A DNA stretch of 64,000 nucleotides, taken from contig OZ034972.1 in the NCBI GenBank assembly GCA_964030785.1, positions 15,966,131 to 16,030,130 on the forward strand, in the 5' to 3' direction. Both the position numbers and the translations under genes were made by a program. Below, one piece after another: positions 47,869 to 58,460 of this stretch. The notes under the pieces are model-generated. The model saw only the letters and a program-made list of their open reading frames with translations, was not told where the DNA came from and made no database searches. How positions within the stretch are numbered: position 1 is the first letter of the stretch; each line of letters opens with the position of its first letter. The DNA comes from Siderastrea siderea. Its lineage: Eukaryota > Cnidaria > Anthozoa > Scleractinia > Rhizangiidae.

Positions 47869-50800
47869 AATATACCCAGTATTGTAAAGAGAATGACATG
47901 AAGCCACTGAGTCCATCAACAGTCTCGCGTGTGTTATCCGTGTGCACGGCAACTATTTGGAAGTCCTTGCAGGGATTGGACTATATTGCAGCTGACGGGG
48001 CCAAAGCATTTGACGATTTAGCTGCAATCGCAGCCAAACTCGAGAACCATGGCCGGGAGAGAGAATGGGTGAATCATTGTCAGAGCGCTTTGAAAGCAGG
48101 GAAACAGTACATCAAAGCCGACTTTAAGGTGAGCAGTTAAATGCAACAGCGAAAACGTGAAATATATCAATAGGAATATCCGCGAATGCGTTTACTCCGA
48201 TTTGTCGTAAATTGGGACAAATACTAAATCAGAAACCAACAGATTGAAACGAGAAACATTCAACTGAAAGAAACATTGTTAAAATGTTGGGAAGAATAAA
48301 TGGTGTATCGTTTGACTGGTTGTTTAGTATATTTTTTTATTTGCCCACGTAAAGAAACGATTTTATTCCTTTCAAAGGTTCACATCGCCGAAGCATCTGA
48401 CGTTGCCGATCACTGTATCACATCCGCACTCAGCGATCCCAAGGAAACCAGTTCCTGTGACGTGTGTAATGACCATGAATGTTCCAACGCCTGTTTATCG
48501 TGCGAAGGGCTCAGATCTATTCTCTCTGGCATTGAGGCTGCGTTGAATAGTGAGCCTAGCAACCTTTCAGAGGAGGATCACGACGATATGATGTATTCAT
48601 GTCAGCAGGCCATACAAAACATAGAGGCACGGAAAGCACACCAGCTACGCTCTCATCAGTAAGATAAATGTCGTATCGACATCCTACGGGAATTAAGTCG
48701 TGAGGAGGTTTCCATAACCCAAGACTGGGCTATGAAATTTCTGCCAGTGAAGTATCGTGAAATCCAGACAGACTGGTTTGGAAAACGAGGAATACCTTGG
48801 CATATCAGCGTCGTGGTCAGGAAAGCAACAGACGGGCACCTTGAACATCAAGCATTTGTTCATGTTGCACAGAATTGTTCGCAGGATAGCAACGTCGTTG
48901 TGTCTATTATGGAGCACATTCTCCGCACCCTTAAAGTCGAACACCCGGAAATCACAACAGCGTTTTCCCGGCAAGACAACGCAGGCTGCTGTCAAAATTC
49001 AACCGTGTTAGCAGCCTGTCGTCTGATGCAGGTGGCGACAGGAGTAAGGGTTGAAAGGGTCGACTTTAGTGACCTTCAAGGGGGTAAAGGACCTTGCGAT
49101 CGTAAGGCTGCGACCATAAAGGCTCACGTTCGCCGTTTTGTTGACGAAGGACATGACGTGCTAACGGCAACTGACTTAAGAGATGCCATTCTCTCTAACA
49201 ATGGGGGGCGTGGTGTGAGGGTCAACGTTGTGAACGCTGAAGATGTAAGACAATCGCAAGCGTCAAAATGGGAGGGGGTGAGAAACCTCAACAACTTCAT
49301 GTACAAGGATGATGGCGTGGTTGCATGGAGAGCATACAACATTGGTGAAGGAAAGACCATGCTCTGGTCTCAGCTGAAAGGTAAGGTAACAGCGACTTTA
49401 CGTCAGCGCACTCCTTGAAGGCGTAAAAGACTGTGTGGCAGAGTGAGCTCCTTTTAATTCCACCCTTGAAATTTAAAGGACGGATCACTGGAGTTAAGGT
49501 ACGCACGTCTTTGCGGCCATGCGTAACTTTAGTTCTTTGGGTCCAGTTCCCATGGAATCGCAGAGGTATAATGTGGGGTAAAAGGAAAATTCTTTTCAAC
49601 GTGGACGTGAGCACCAAACGTGCTTGATATTTTTACATGCGAAACATACACATCCAGGTGTGCGAGCTCTTGACAGGTGTGATTATAATCAATCAGCAAT
49701 TTGCCTTCCTATTATTCCGGTTGCTTCCGGCTGAGCCCATGATCCTTTTAAAATATATATATTATTGGTAAGACCAAATACTGGCTTTTGACATCTATTT
49801 TGAGAAATATTGTAGCCTACCTTGTCGTTGTCTTTCATTTCGTAGGACAATTCATAGCAAGTTTCGTGCTTCCCTATTTTCCGAAACCGGAAGTCGGCGT
49901 AAACTCGGTGCTCGTTCGTACAGCACACTCCCCCTTCCCTTCGTTCCGAACAAAAAGATACATTTTGGTTATGGACATCTGGGGTTCATAAATTCCCGTC
50001 AACGCCGCAACCAATAAAAATTGCACACTTGTTTTCATTGATTCAATCAGCATCATTGGTAAGGACTGGACTCTCCGTCTAAGTTATGTCCAGTATCAAT
50101 AATTTGAGATATGCTATGCTAATTCTAGTTTCAGACAATGTACAGATGCAATTCAATAGCTGTTTCTCTGATGGGGACTTCGTTAAGATCTCTGTCGGCA
50201 GACGTGCAGCTCCAGTGAAGGAAAGCACTATGTCAGTGGAAGAAGAAGAAGAGAAGGATGACGTGGACGTAGACGAGCAGTCACCAAAACTTTCACTTGC
50301 CCAGTTGATGGATGTGTAAAGCTATTCCAGCGTTACAGCTCTCTTGAATACCACTTACAGTATGGTACATGTGACATTGTCCCTGAAAGAGAGAATCTAT
50401 TCGATTTGGCCAGAATCATATACCGAGACAAGCTTTTGCATGATTCTACCACCTCACCAGTCCTCGTGAGCTCCACAACTCCAGCCTCTGTTGAAGAAAT
50501 TAAGAAACAGGATTGGGCACTGAAAACAAGCAAAAAGGCTACACGTTTCAGTGAACGACAGAAGTCGTACCTCGACGAAAAATTCTCCATCGGTCAGGAA
50601 ACTGGACACAAAGTTGACGCAGAAACAGTGGCGCGGAACATGAGGTACGAAAAAGACGAAAGGGGAAAAAGACGGTTTACAGTGGATGAGTTCCTTTCCC
50701 CTCAACAAGTCCAGTCGTACTTCTCAAGAGCGGCTGCAAAGCTAAAAAACAAGCAAGAAGTGATCACGGAGGAGGACATAGCAGCCGCTGAAGAACAAGC

Positions 50801-51541
50801 ACCTTATTCGCTTACTCGCGCAACAGTACTTGACAAGTGTGTGTTAGTTCATCCAATTGTTTACCAGTCTTTCAATCTCTGCAACATGGATGCACCAAAG
50901 GATTACAAGAAGCTAACAATCGCCATGCTTCGTTCAATGTGCGAATATTTCGATCTGGACGTTTCTGACATTTCAGCAACACGTTGGGGGCCTTATATTG
51001 ACTTATTAACCAGTCTTGTACAAGAATGCAGCTGTGCGAGCCTGTGCCCACAGAAATGCTGAACTGTGATATAATAAGAAACGTTAATTAAAGAAATTAT
51101 ATCCCACAGCGCAGAACAGCACAGTACTAGTAAACCCAACGATGTCAGCGCGACACCCGAGGACAAAAGAAACACGCGGTTATAGTTCCCTCGCGTGAAC
51201 TTCCCCCACGCGCTTTATTAGATAAACAACAATATCAGCGCTTAGTCGACACGCACCGAAAAAAAATTATACCGTTTCAGTTAACTCAGATGTATCCCAG
51301 GACACAAAAAAAATTGACGCTGAAAATGAGTATTTTCTAGTATTTTAACACAATAACGAGTAGAAGAAAAAACGTTTCGGGAAGTAATACAACGTACCGG
51401 TATTCTACCTGCAGATTACCAATTCAACTAATGTCATGAGCCCATTAAATAATTTAATAGTCTCCTTACAACTTTAAAGCAAAATATCTAAAAAATATAA
51501 AAGAATTGAATCTTCAGACAAACTTGCGTTAGTAAAGTGGT

Positions 51542-52527
51542 GTAACGCAATCTTTCGGGTTGATAACAGTTGTCGTTTAATAGTGGCGTTCTCCCCTTCG
51601 CACCATCGAACAGATTCTCAACTCCTTCTTTAGAGGTAAGTATTCATATTTAACCTTTGGTTGGCATCTTGAAAAATTGATAGCGGACTCGCTGGGCATT
51701 TTGATTGCCAAAGAAGTTTATTTAACATTGTAAACGGCTGGTGTGACAATCGAACTTTGTTTATTCAAATTCACTCTCACCTGTCTCGACGTTGAAGGTC
51801 AAATTATCCGGAATTAACCACTCGTCCGCCAAAAATATGCTTCTATCCCGCAGAGAACGTTCAAGGAAGTACTTTGTTTTCTTTACGCTTGGGTATATTC
51901 GGAAATAAGTGGGTTTATAGTTTTCTTCTTTTGCAAAGCGCGTGTTTCCTGTTGTCGGGCTATTTGCCAAAACAGCGTTTATTGACAGAAGCACCCCCCA
52001 CCTTTTCGACTGTCAAATCTCGCAGTTTTACTTGCCCCAAAATGTTATTGCAGATATTTCAAGATCAGACATTGGTCTTTCGCTGGAGTGCATTTCCAAT
52101 AAGCCAGGCCATGTATCATTGGCAATATCGTCCTTCCAATTTGACCAAATTTTGGACTTCCCAAAATGGCTCGCAAAAGCTAAAACTTTAAAAATCGGTA
52201 AAATATTCGGCTTTTGATCAAAATCGAGAAGTTAGCACTTAAACAACTTAGAATTATCTGCTTGTTTGAAAAATTACTCAGAATTGGGTTTGAAGCGCGA
52301 TTTCTTTTGAAAACGAAGTGTTAAAGATATGTTGTCAAATGACCTCAAAAAGCTGTCTCGGAGCTGAAAAACCTAAATTGTCGTCGTACGGCTAAAATAT
52401 TTATTTGATTGAATCTCGATGAATCTCGATGTGAATCACTTATCTAGACCTTTATTCTGAGAAAGTTTGGGGAATTTCATTTTTTCTCATCCAAACCACT
52501 TTAGTCGAAAATTACAGGCGGCGGCTC
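51542..52527. repeat. E3 right terminal inverted repeat
   Basis: It is the inverted partner of 43833-44800. It starts about 480 bases after the transposase stop codon. Contained ORFs are mirrored in both arms and do not look like genes. Confidence 0.88.
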
Positions 52528-52940
52528 TTAAGTTTTAAAGACATGTTTCGGCATCCCTGATGCCATCCTCAGTTGAAGGAAAAAGTTACAACAAAGCTAT
52601 TTATATGCAATAGTGATTGGAATTGTAAATGAAAATGTATAAGCAAGAGTGACAAGAAAAAAGCGTGATTATGTGAAATCTAAACAATCCTTACATATCC
52701 ACTGGGAAAAGCCCACTTTAAATCAACAGGTTCAACATGTTAATTTAAAATTGTTTGTTTAGATTTCACATAATCACGCTTTTTTCTTGTAACTCTTGTT
52801 TATACATTTTCATTTACAATTCCAATCACTATTGCATATAAATAGCTTTGTTGTAACTTTTTCCTTCAACTGAGGATGGCATCAGGGATGCCGAAACATG
52901 TCTTTAAAACTTCAAAGTGTTGTTGTTTTTTTAAAATCTG
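52528..52940. mobile_element. Foldback MITE (main part) that received E3
   Basis: GTTTTAAAGACATGTTTCGG at the left and CCGAAACATGTCTTTAAAAC at the right are perfect complements. Pairing extends through CATCCCTGATGCCATCCTCA and well beyond toward a spacer of about 80 bases. The right outer tip (TTCAAAGTGTTGTTG and following T-run) matches the left tip now stranded at 43805-43832, on the far side of E3. Confidence 0.85.
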
Positions 52941-55846
52941 AAGTTGTTAGAGTGCTATCACTCGTAAGGGGGATTTGATTTTCTGTTTCGTCTCCGGTGA
53001 AATGTGGAGCTGGTTTTGAGTGACTGTAATAGGTAATGAAGGTAATATGCCAATCCACCTATGTCCATCATCGTTATTTGGCCAAATGTAAATCAACTGA
53101 GCTGGACTTGGCCGACTACTTTTCAACTTATGTGTATCTCCATGGTCTTAACATTTATTCTTTTTCTGTCTGTTCGAGACTGTGTAATTACGTCCATCAC
53201 TTTCACAGGCCTTAACCCTTTCACAGGAAGCACGCCGTGAAGTAATTTCTGTGTTTTTGCCATCAATTAACATTTGGCATATTTTGTTGCTGGTGTGCCT
53301 TTTTGTCAGCTGGTTGTCGTCCCACAAGAAATGGATCCTTTCCTTGGTGGGAGCCAAATCCAGGCATGGCCTTGATTGATTTGCAGAATCCGATGTCCTG
53401 AGACTGTGTTTGGAATCCTGGAAATTGCTACTGCTCTCGTTAAGTGATTTTGTACCAATTTTTGCTAGCGTTCATCGCATTCCTTGTTTTTGGCAAATGG
53501 TGAATGCCTCTTCAACGAATATTTCGTTCCTTCCAAGTCAAGCACACTTCCAGGGGATCTATGAAAGGCGACAGCACTTTCAAACTCTGTGGGTTTTCTA
53601 AGAATAGCCTGCCAGCCTTGGAGACTTAATATTTTCTGCAAGTGGTACTGAATGTCCTTGAGTGGATGACGTCTACCAAGCCCAAATTTACCAACTGCCT
53701 TAAGTGTCTTTGCCACCACTGTTTATTTAATATTTGCTGTGTGTACTACCCTTTGCAAAGGTTTTGGATTTGTCTATTGCTGTATTAATTTAGGTTCGGT
53801 GGTCCTTTCCCTTTGGGTCCCTAGTAACCAGGAAATCAGTTTGTCTTCATTAATGCCATCAACTTCGAAAATATGGCTTCAAGCTCGTTGATACCTCTGA
53901 GCAAGATAGGAGGTACTATCCAATCCACCTCCACAACTCTTGGTTCTTTTTCTTTATGTCACTAATTCATTACAGTTGCAGTCCATTGTCCAGTAAGTAA
54001 GCCGCTGATTGTCTTAACGTTCCTTGAATAGGAAGTGTCAGTTGGATTGCTCTCCGCCTCTCCCGGCTCTACCAGTCTCTTGGATAATTACTCCAGCGTT
54101 GTGGATACAGCAGATAAAAAAACATTACGTACGTGAGGGCTGTCCATACCAACTTCACAAGACTCCGTTGCTATGACAATTTAAAACTCTTAGTTACAAA
54201 ATATGTTTATTGTGTTTGTCTTTTTGTGGAAGTTGACCATGATATGGCGTTGCATCCTCAATGCGACATCTTTCAAACAATTAAACGTGAGGTTAACGTT
54301 GCCCCTAAAATCCATGTACGCTGTTGCATATTCCTCTCCAACAGTTCTACATATTTCTTTCGCCGTATCCATCCACACAATTCTTATTACTGTTACAACT
54401 GAAAAATATTCCTGTAAACACGTTTTGTTATGGGGGCATAAAAGTTGGAATTCCACAGCCATCGGTTAAATTTACAGCAAGATTCTTATTCGATTGCAAT
54501 ATGCACTTCAGAGATGTCTTTGTTCACCGCTTTGCATTTCGCTTTGCCAGGAACTTCCCCATTTTCAATACTCATCTGATAAATACTCGTCATTACTCAT
54601 CTGTAAATAGAATCTTCCTAATTCAATTTAGTTTTGCTCTGTAATTCTGGAAACTGGACCACAAGGATGATTTGCTACTACAAACATTTTCAGCATAGGT
54701 CTTGAATTGTTTGAGATTAACATAAACCATTTTCTTGTTAATGAAAAGATGACATAAACAAGAAGAACAGAAAATAGGAAGGTTTAAAGAATGGGAAATA
54801 AACAAAAAACGGTCGAAACAAACTTCAAAAAGTTACTACAGCCACGTGAGCTACGCAATGTAACAACAAGAACTTGCCGTGACAGGGTAGCGTTACAAGG
54901 TTTGCGGTAATCCGATCACCCAGCAACCCAACTCCTTGGAATGTAATAAACATTAACTTCCAATGAATGCAGGTAAATTTTACGCGTCAGTAGCAAACAC
55001 TTTGACATTTGTTGTTTCTGAACAAATCATTTCCCTCATTTTGTTTTTTAGAAACAACGCCTGCCTCTAGTGTAACTCCAAATCTCCGCCCACAAGTGTA
55101 GTATGTGGTAGCTTTCTATATCTGGACATTCATCCTGGCTGCCATTATATTGAAGAAATAATTTATTTTAAGGTGATCTACTTGATCGTGTCAGCCATTG
55201 AAGAACGTTTAGTCAACACAGCTTTAAAACATACATGAACACAAAGATTTTTCTAAGATTTTCTGATGCCCCAATGCAATCTTTCATTAACCCACTCAAA
55301 CGCCCCACTCAAACGAAATACATGAAAGAGATCTACGATGATTATGTAAGAACTAGTTAACTCTATTTGCAACTTGAAAGGTGTTGAGGAAATACCCCTA
55401 CTGATAATTTAGATGCCACAAAGAACTTTACACAAGATAAACACATGGTTATTCAAATTATAGTAGATTTTTAACGTTCACTCACTTGGCAATATTGAAA
55501 ACTCGCAAGGAAAAAGTTAATAGCTTTAAATGAAGTCATCTAGGAATTGAAAACCTGACATGGGTTGTTTTTTTTTTTTCAAAAAAAAAATAATAATCCC
55601 ATAGATAAAACAACAGCATATTTTGTAAACTAATCCCGTTAAAATTTAGTTAAATGTATTTTACTTGTGACTGAGAATTTTTGAGACAAAAAATTGATTA
55701 TCGCATATGTAACACTAAATCATTGTAAATAGACATTACAATCTATACTGTTATATTAGTTCACATGTTTGGAATGACATTCAACCTTTCACTCCAACAG
55801 TTAAATCTTCAGTCACATAATGTTGTGCTAACTGTTCCTTTTGTAG
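52941..55846. other. Sparse region, possible relic coding sequence
   Basis: Minus-strand 53719-53465 reads KFGLGRRHPLKDIQYHLQKI and LSLQGWQAILRKPTEFESAV without interruption, and broken pieces follow toward 53150. This looks like a fragment of some protein, but I do not recognise the family. Nothing else is supported. Confidence 0.35.
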
Positions 55847-55948
55847 GTCAAATCCTCTGCCCTACAAAAGGAACGGTCTGTCCAAAAGAAGTGGAAGGCA
55901 TAAACGATTCTAGTTTCTGCATGATGCCTGCTTATTATACCACAAAAG
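55847..55948 (+). CDS. Candidate isolated exon, Cys-containing
   Basis: The acceptor is CCTTTTGTAG and the donor AAAG/GTAGTT. The exon is 102 bases, phase 1 on both sides, and encodes about 33 residues with QILCPTKGTVCPKEVEGIND and SSFCMMPAYYTTK. A symmetric phase-1 exon with spaced cysteines is common in extracellular modular proteins. No neighbouring exon was recognised and the fold is unknown. The acceptor region pairs with the exon start (TTCCTTTTGTAGG and CCTACAAAAGGAA), which could form a hairpin over the splice site. Confidence 0.3.
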
Positions 55949-56388
55949 GTAGTTCTGTCATTTGTATCTAGCAATGATTTAGATTAATTCTGAAGATTGG
56001 TTCTTGAAACAACAAAACTATGACATTTGTTCCATTTCTTTCATATTTTGCGGAATAAATTTTTATTTTATGTCCTTTCAATCTTTACTGTTTTTTGTTA
56101 ATGGCAGGATTTATAATGAAGTAGGGTGAGAATGAAATAATGTTTATTGAAATTTCATATAAAAACACCTATGAGGGAGGTACAGGTATTTTCTAGAACA
56201 ACACATTAACACAACATAAGCCAACAACTTATTTACAGAATTGGCTGTAAGCCACAACTTGATAACGTGAGATTAAGGTCCCCGTAGTAGACTTAAACAA
56301 CAAAAATGTCAGCCTGGTTTTATTATAAAGTCCTTTTGAGAATTACCTAATTCACCTGACCATCAAATTGGGCCCTTAATTAGTTTAA

Positions 56389-56528
56389 CTAATAAAATCT
56401 CACATTATCCAGTGGTTGCTGAAAGTAATAATTGTTGACCACTCTCGGTTTTGCTTCTTGCACCTGCAATCTCCTGTTTGGGCATTGGGCCCTGTAGTGC
56501 CCATGTCTTCCGCATTTGTGGCAGGGAA
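56389..56528 (-). CDS. Terminal exon with CCHC zinc knuckle
   Basis: The minus-strand acceptor CTTTCTCTTTCAG lies at the right; the exon reads PCHKCGRHGHYRAQCPNRR to a TAG at 56391-56389. The knuckle is exactly C-x2-C-x4-H-x4-C, the nucleic-acid-binding form of retroviral-type Gag and some cellular RNA-binding proteins. Forty-five residues follow the phase-1 junction. The upstream exon, expected to the right, was not found. The host could be a retroelement-derived gene or a splicing-factor-like protein. Confidence 0.45.
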
Positions 56529-56935
56529 CTGAAAGAGAAAGAAAGCTTGTTAATTTACAAGCTTGTTGGTTTAAGAAAGCTTGTTAGTTTAGAAACAGTT
56601 AACCAAAGAAGTGTTTATAATTGATATGCTCGAAGTTGATTGCATCACTGACTGATTTATTTATCTACAGGATCAACTTTCAGATTACAGAAATACTACT
56701 TATTAAACGATGACCAGAAGTCACCCATTCTCTTCTAAATATTATCCCCTCCCGAACGACAAACATTGTCTAAAATCTTCTAGTCTAGCAGTTAAGGTCA
56801 AAAATTTATAGGAATTGTGCGTTTTTTGATAAAAGCATGAAACTTCCCACAAATGTCAGTGAACAGGTACTTTACAATTCTGGATATAGAGGCCTCGCTA
56901 AAAGGTCATGTAACAAAAATAAACCGGTTGTGATT

Positions 56936-56959
56936 AAAAATGCTGACGTCAGCATTTTT
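56936..56959. repeat. 24-bp perfect palindrome with CRE core
   Basis: AAAAATGCTGACGTCAGCAT plus TTTT is its own reverse complement and centres on TGACGTCA, the consensus binding site of CREB/ATF factors. A half copy (AAAAATGCTTAGTCAGCATT) recurs near 57087-57106. Confidence 0.8.
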
Positions 56960-57288
56960 CCACCTGATATGTTTACTGTGATTGCAATCACAGTTTGCCA
57001 TTTGGCGTATTATATAACGCGTGACACACTCATGATGTTAATAAAAAGTGTTATTTTAGTCTCAACAATATAATACGGGATGGTGAAAAATGCTTAGTCA
57101 GCATTTTTTTATCATTTTTGCATATTTTGCAATTGTCACATGGGTTTTGATCAGTACTTCTGGCTAATGGAAGACCTATGCTTCAACGTTTTTTATCATT
57201 TGATTAAGCAGACTAACAATGAAATAGAAAACAGCTTTAACAGTAGGAAACAGAGCTGTCTCATTCATACACTCCATTAGCCCCTACC

Positions 57289-58460
57289 TACAGGTAGCAG
57301 TCTCCACCACAAGCACACAGGGCAGTACACTGAAGGTTTGCTTTTGAACACTTGCACAATCCTCTACACGCCTTCCTACAGGAACAGTGGATGAGCTCGT
57401 AGCAGCTTTGCTGGGCTTATGGCAAAGTTGTCCAAACTGGTTTCCATTGGCCATTCCTCTCCCATCCCCACTCAGCTGGACTTGGAAGCTCTGGTAGTGC
57501 AAGGTGTACTTGGCTCCAGACATGGCCACCTTGATAAGATGCTTGGAGGGTATGCTGCTTCAGAGCTGCAGAGGTTGGAGGAATTCTATCCAGGCTACGA
57601 GACCGCTTACAGAACAGTTGTTGCCGAGCCTCGTCAACAGACCTCAGCTCACTTCCTTTGTCATAGAGCAACACTACAAATCGTTCGATGTTCCTTACAC
57701 AAACATCCGATACCTCGCTGGGCGCGTTAGCGATTTCGAGGAATGAGTTAGTGACGTCTGGAAACACACCCCAGGTATCCCACGCACTTTTTTTACTTTT
57801 TCCAGCAAAGAATGACACAGTGTCACAGCCTGTGAACGCGTGGAATACCGGCAAAGTAAGGCTCTTCTGTGGACCAAGTGAACGAGCAATATCATGGATT
57901 GGGTAATACCTAAACAGCTTTCCCATGCCAAAAGCAAGCCAGACCTCTTTCTGCGAAATTCTCTGCATCTGCGAGAGAGCGAGAACGAAGACATCCGTAT
58001 CGACTGTTCTTATCATGATTCGTTGATGTTGCTTAGCAGCATCAAGAACGTGCAAAAAAATTCGAGTGTCCGCTTCTTCATGGTAACATGGCTGAAGGCC
58101 TTCCAGGTTCTCTCTTGATGTATTGCTCACTACGTGGTTGTCAACTGTGCTGTACACTTCTTTGCCTGCAGCGTCGATGCTTCCTAACTCCTGTGCGAGA
58201 AGTCCAAAAAGTTCTGTCTTGTTATCATCAACGCTTCTGTCTTGTTATCATCAAAGTTCTTCCAATTCGATGGAATTTTCACCGTTGGTTCGACACGCCG
58301 ACGGGCTCCAGAACCTCTTTTCTCTTTTGTCTGGCTTGTAGGTGTCCCATACAAAATCTATTCTTTTTGCTGACTGTAGCTGGCCTTGTACGTATGGCAG
58401 AAAAACTGTTTGGATGTAGTCCTTGAATGTACTTGTCGTTTTTGGATGGAGCATCTGTAC
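57289..58460 (-). pseudogene. PIN/FEN-like multi-copy protein relic
   Basis: On the minus strand the frame reads AVVVQMLHPKTTSTFKDYIQ and later FLPYVQGQLQSAKRIDFVWD, followed by a frameshift near 58314 and a 23-base tandem duplication (58211-58256) that shifts the frame again. The core is CYHEEADTRIFLH, RTVDTDVFVLAL and FHAFTGCDTVSFFAGKSKK, then WGWERNGQWKPVWTTLP. A TAA at 57419-57417 separates a Cys-rich tail (CYELIHCSCRKACRG, CKCSKANLQC) that ends at 57291-57289. The family is widespread in invertebrates and fish and is uncharacterised. The EAD, D-T-D and GCDT acidic clusters resemble the metal-binding carboxylates of FEN1/PIN nucleases; that is my inference. Confidence 0.6.

Larger units (their letters stand above)
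45196..51062 (+). pseudogene. E3 transposase, six exons, inactivated
   Basis: Exons are 45196-45238, 45711-45920, 46464-46633, 46727-48128, 48378-49380 and 50135-51062, all GT-AG with matching phases. Segments in order are MTLQTETQLLLARAG, TICPRHREL, PICKQCR (zinc-like cluster), an acidic Ser-rich linker, a helical region, QDWAMKF (Asp 48723), RQDNAGC (Asp 48975) and GPCDRK (Asp 49098), giving D-84-D-41-D. Then come CPVDGC with C-x4-C-x12-H, FSERQKSYLDEKF, VQSYFSRAAAKL and a Cys-rich end. Damage includes a stop and frameshift at 47288-47365, a SINE dimer in exon 4, TAA at 48661-48663 and a one-base shift near 50295. The homologue in E1 lacks the introns after exons 1 and 4. Catalytic assignment is inference; the homology to E1 is plain to see. 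Confidence 0.82.
43833..52527 (+). mobile_element. E3: long-TIR, TTAA-target DNA transposon, 8.7 kb
   Basis: Ends GAGCCGCCGTCTGTAATTTT (left) and the near-identical complement (right) are bordered by TTAA at 43829-43832 and 52528-52531. The terminal inverted repeats are about 968 bases (43833-44800) and 986 bases (51542-52527). Between them lies a plus-strand multi-exon transposase pseudogene (45196-51062). The insertion point is independently confirmed: the flanks join at TTAA to reconstitute the left tip of a foldback MITE whose right tip is intact at 52909-52940. Later hits inside E3 are a MITE at 46060-46238 and a SINE dimer at 47508-47868. Confidence 0.9.

Noticed and set aside
48300..48662. 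120-codon ORF starting upstream of E3 exon 5
   Set aside because: Only the part from 48378 is homologous to E1; the upstream portion is intron.
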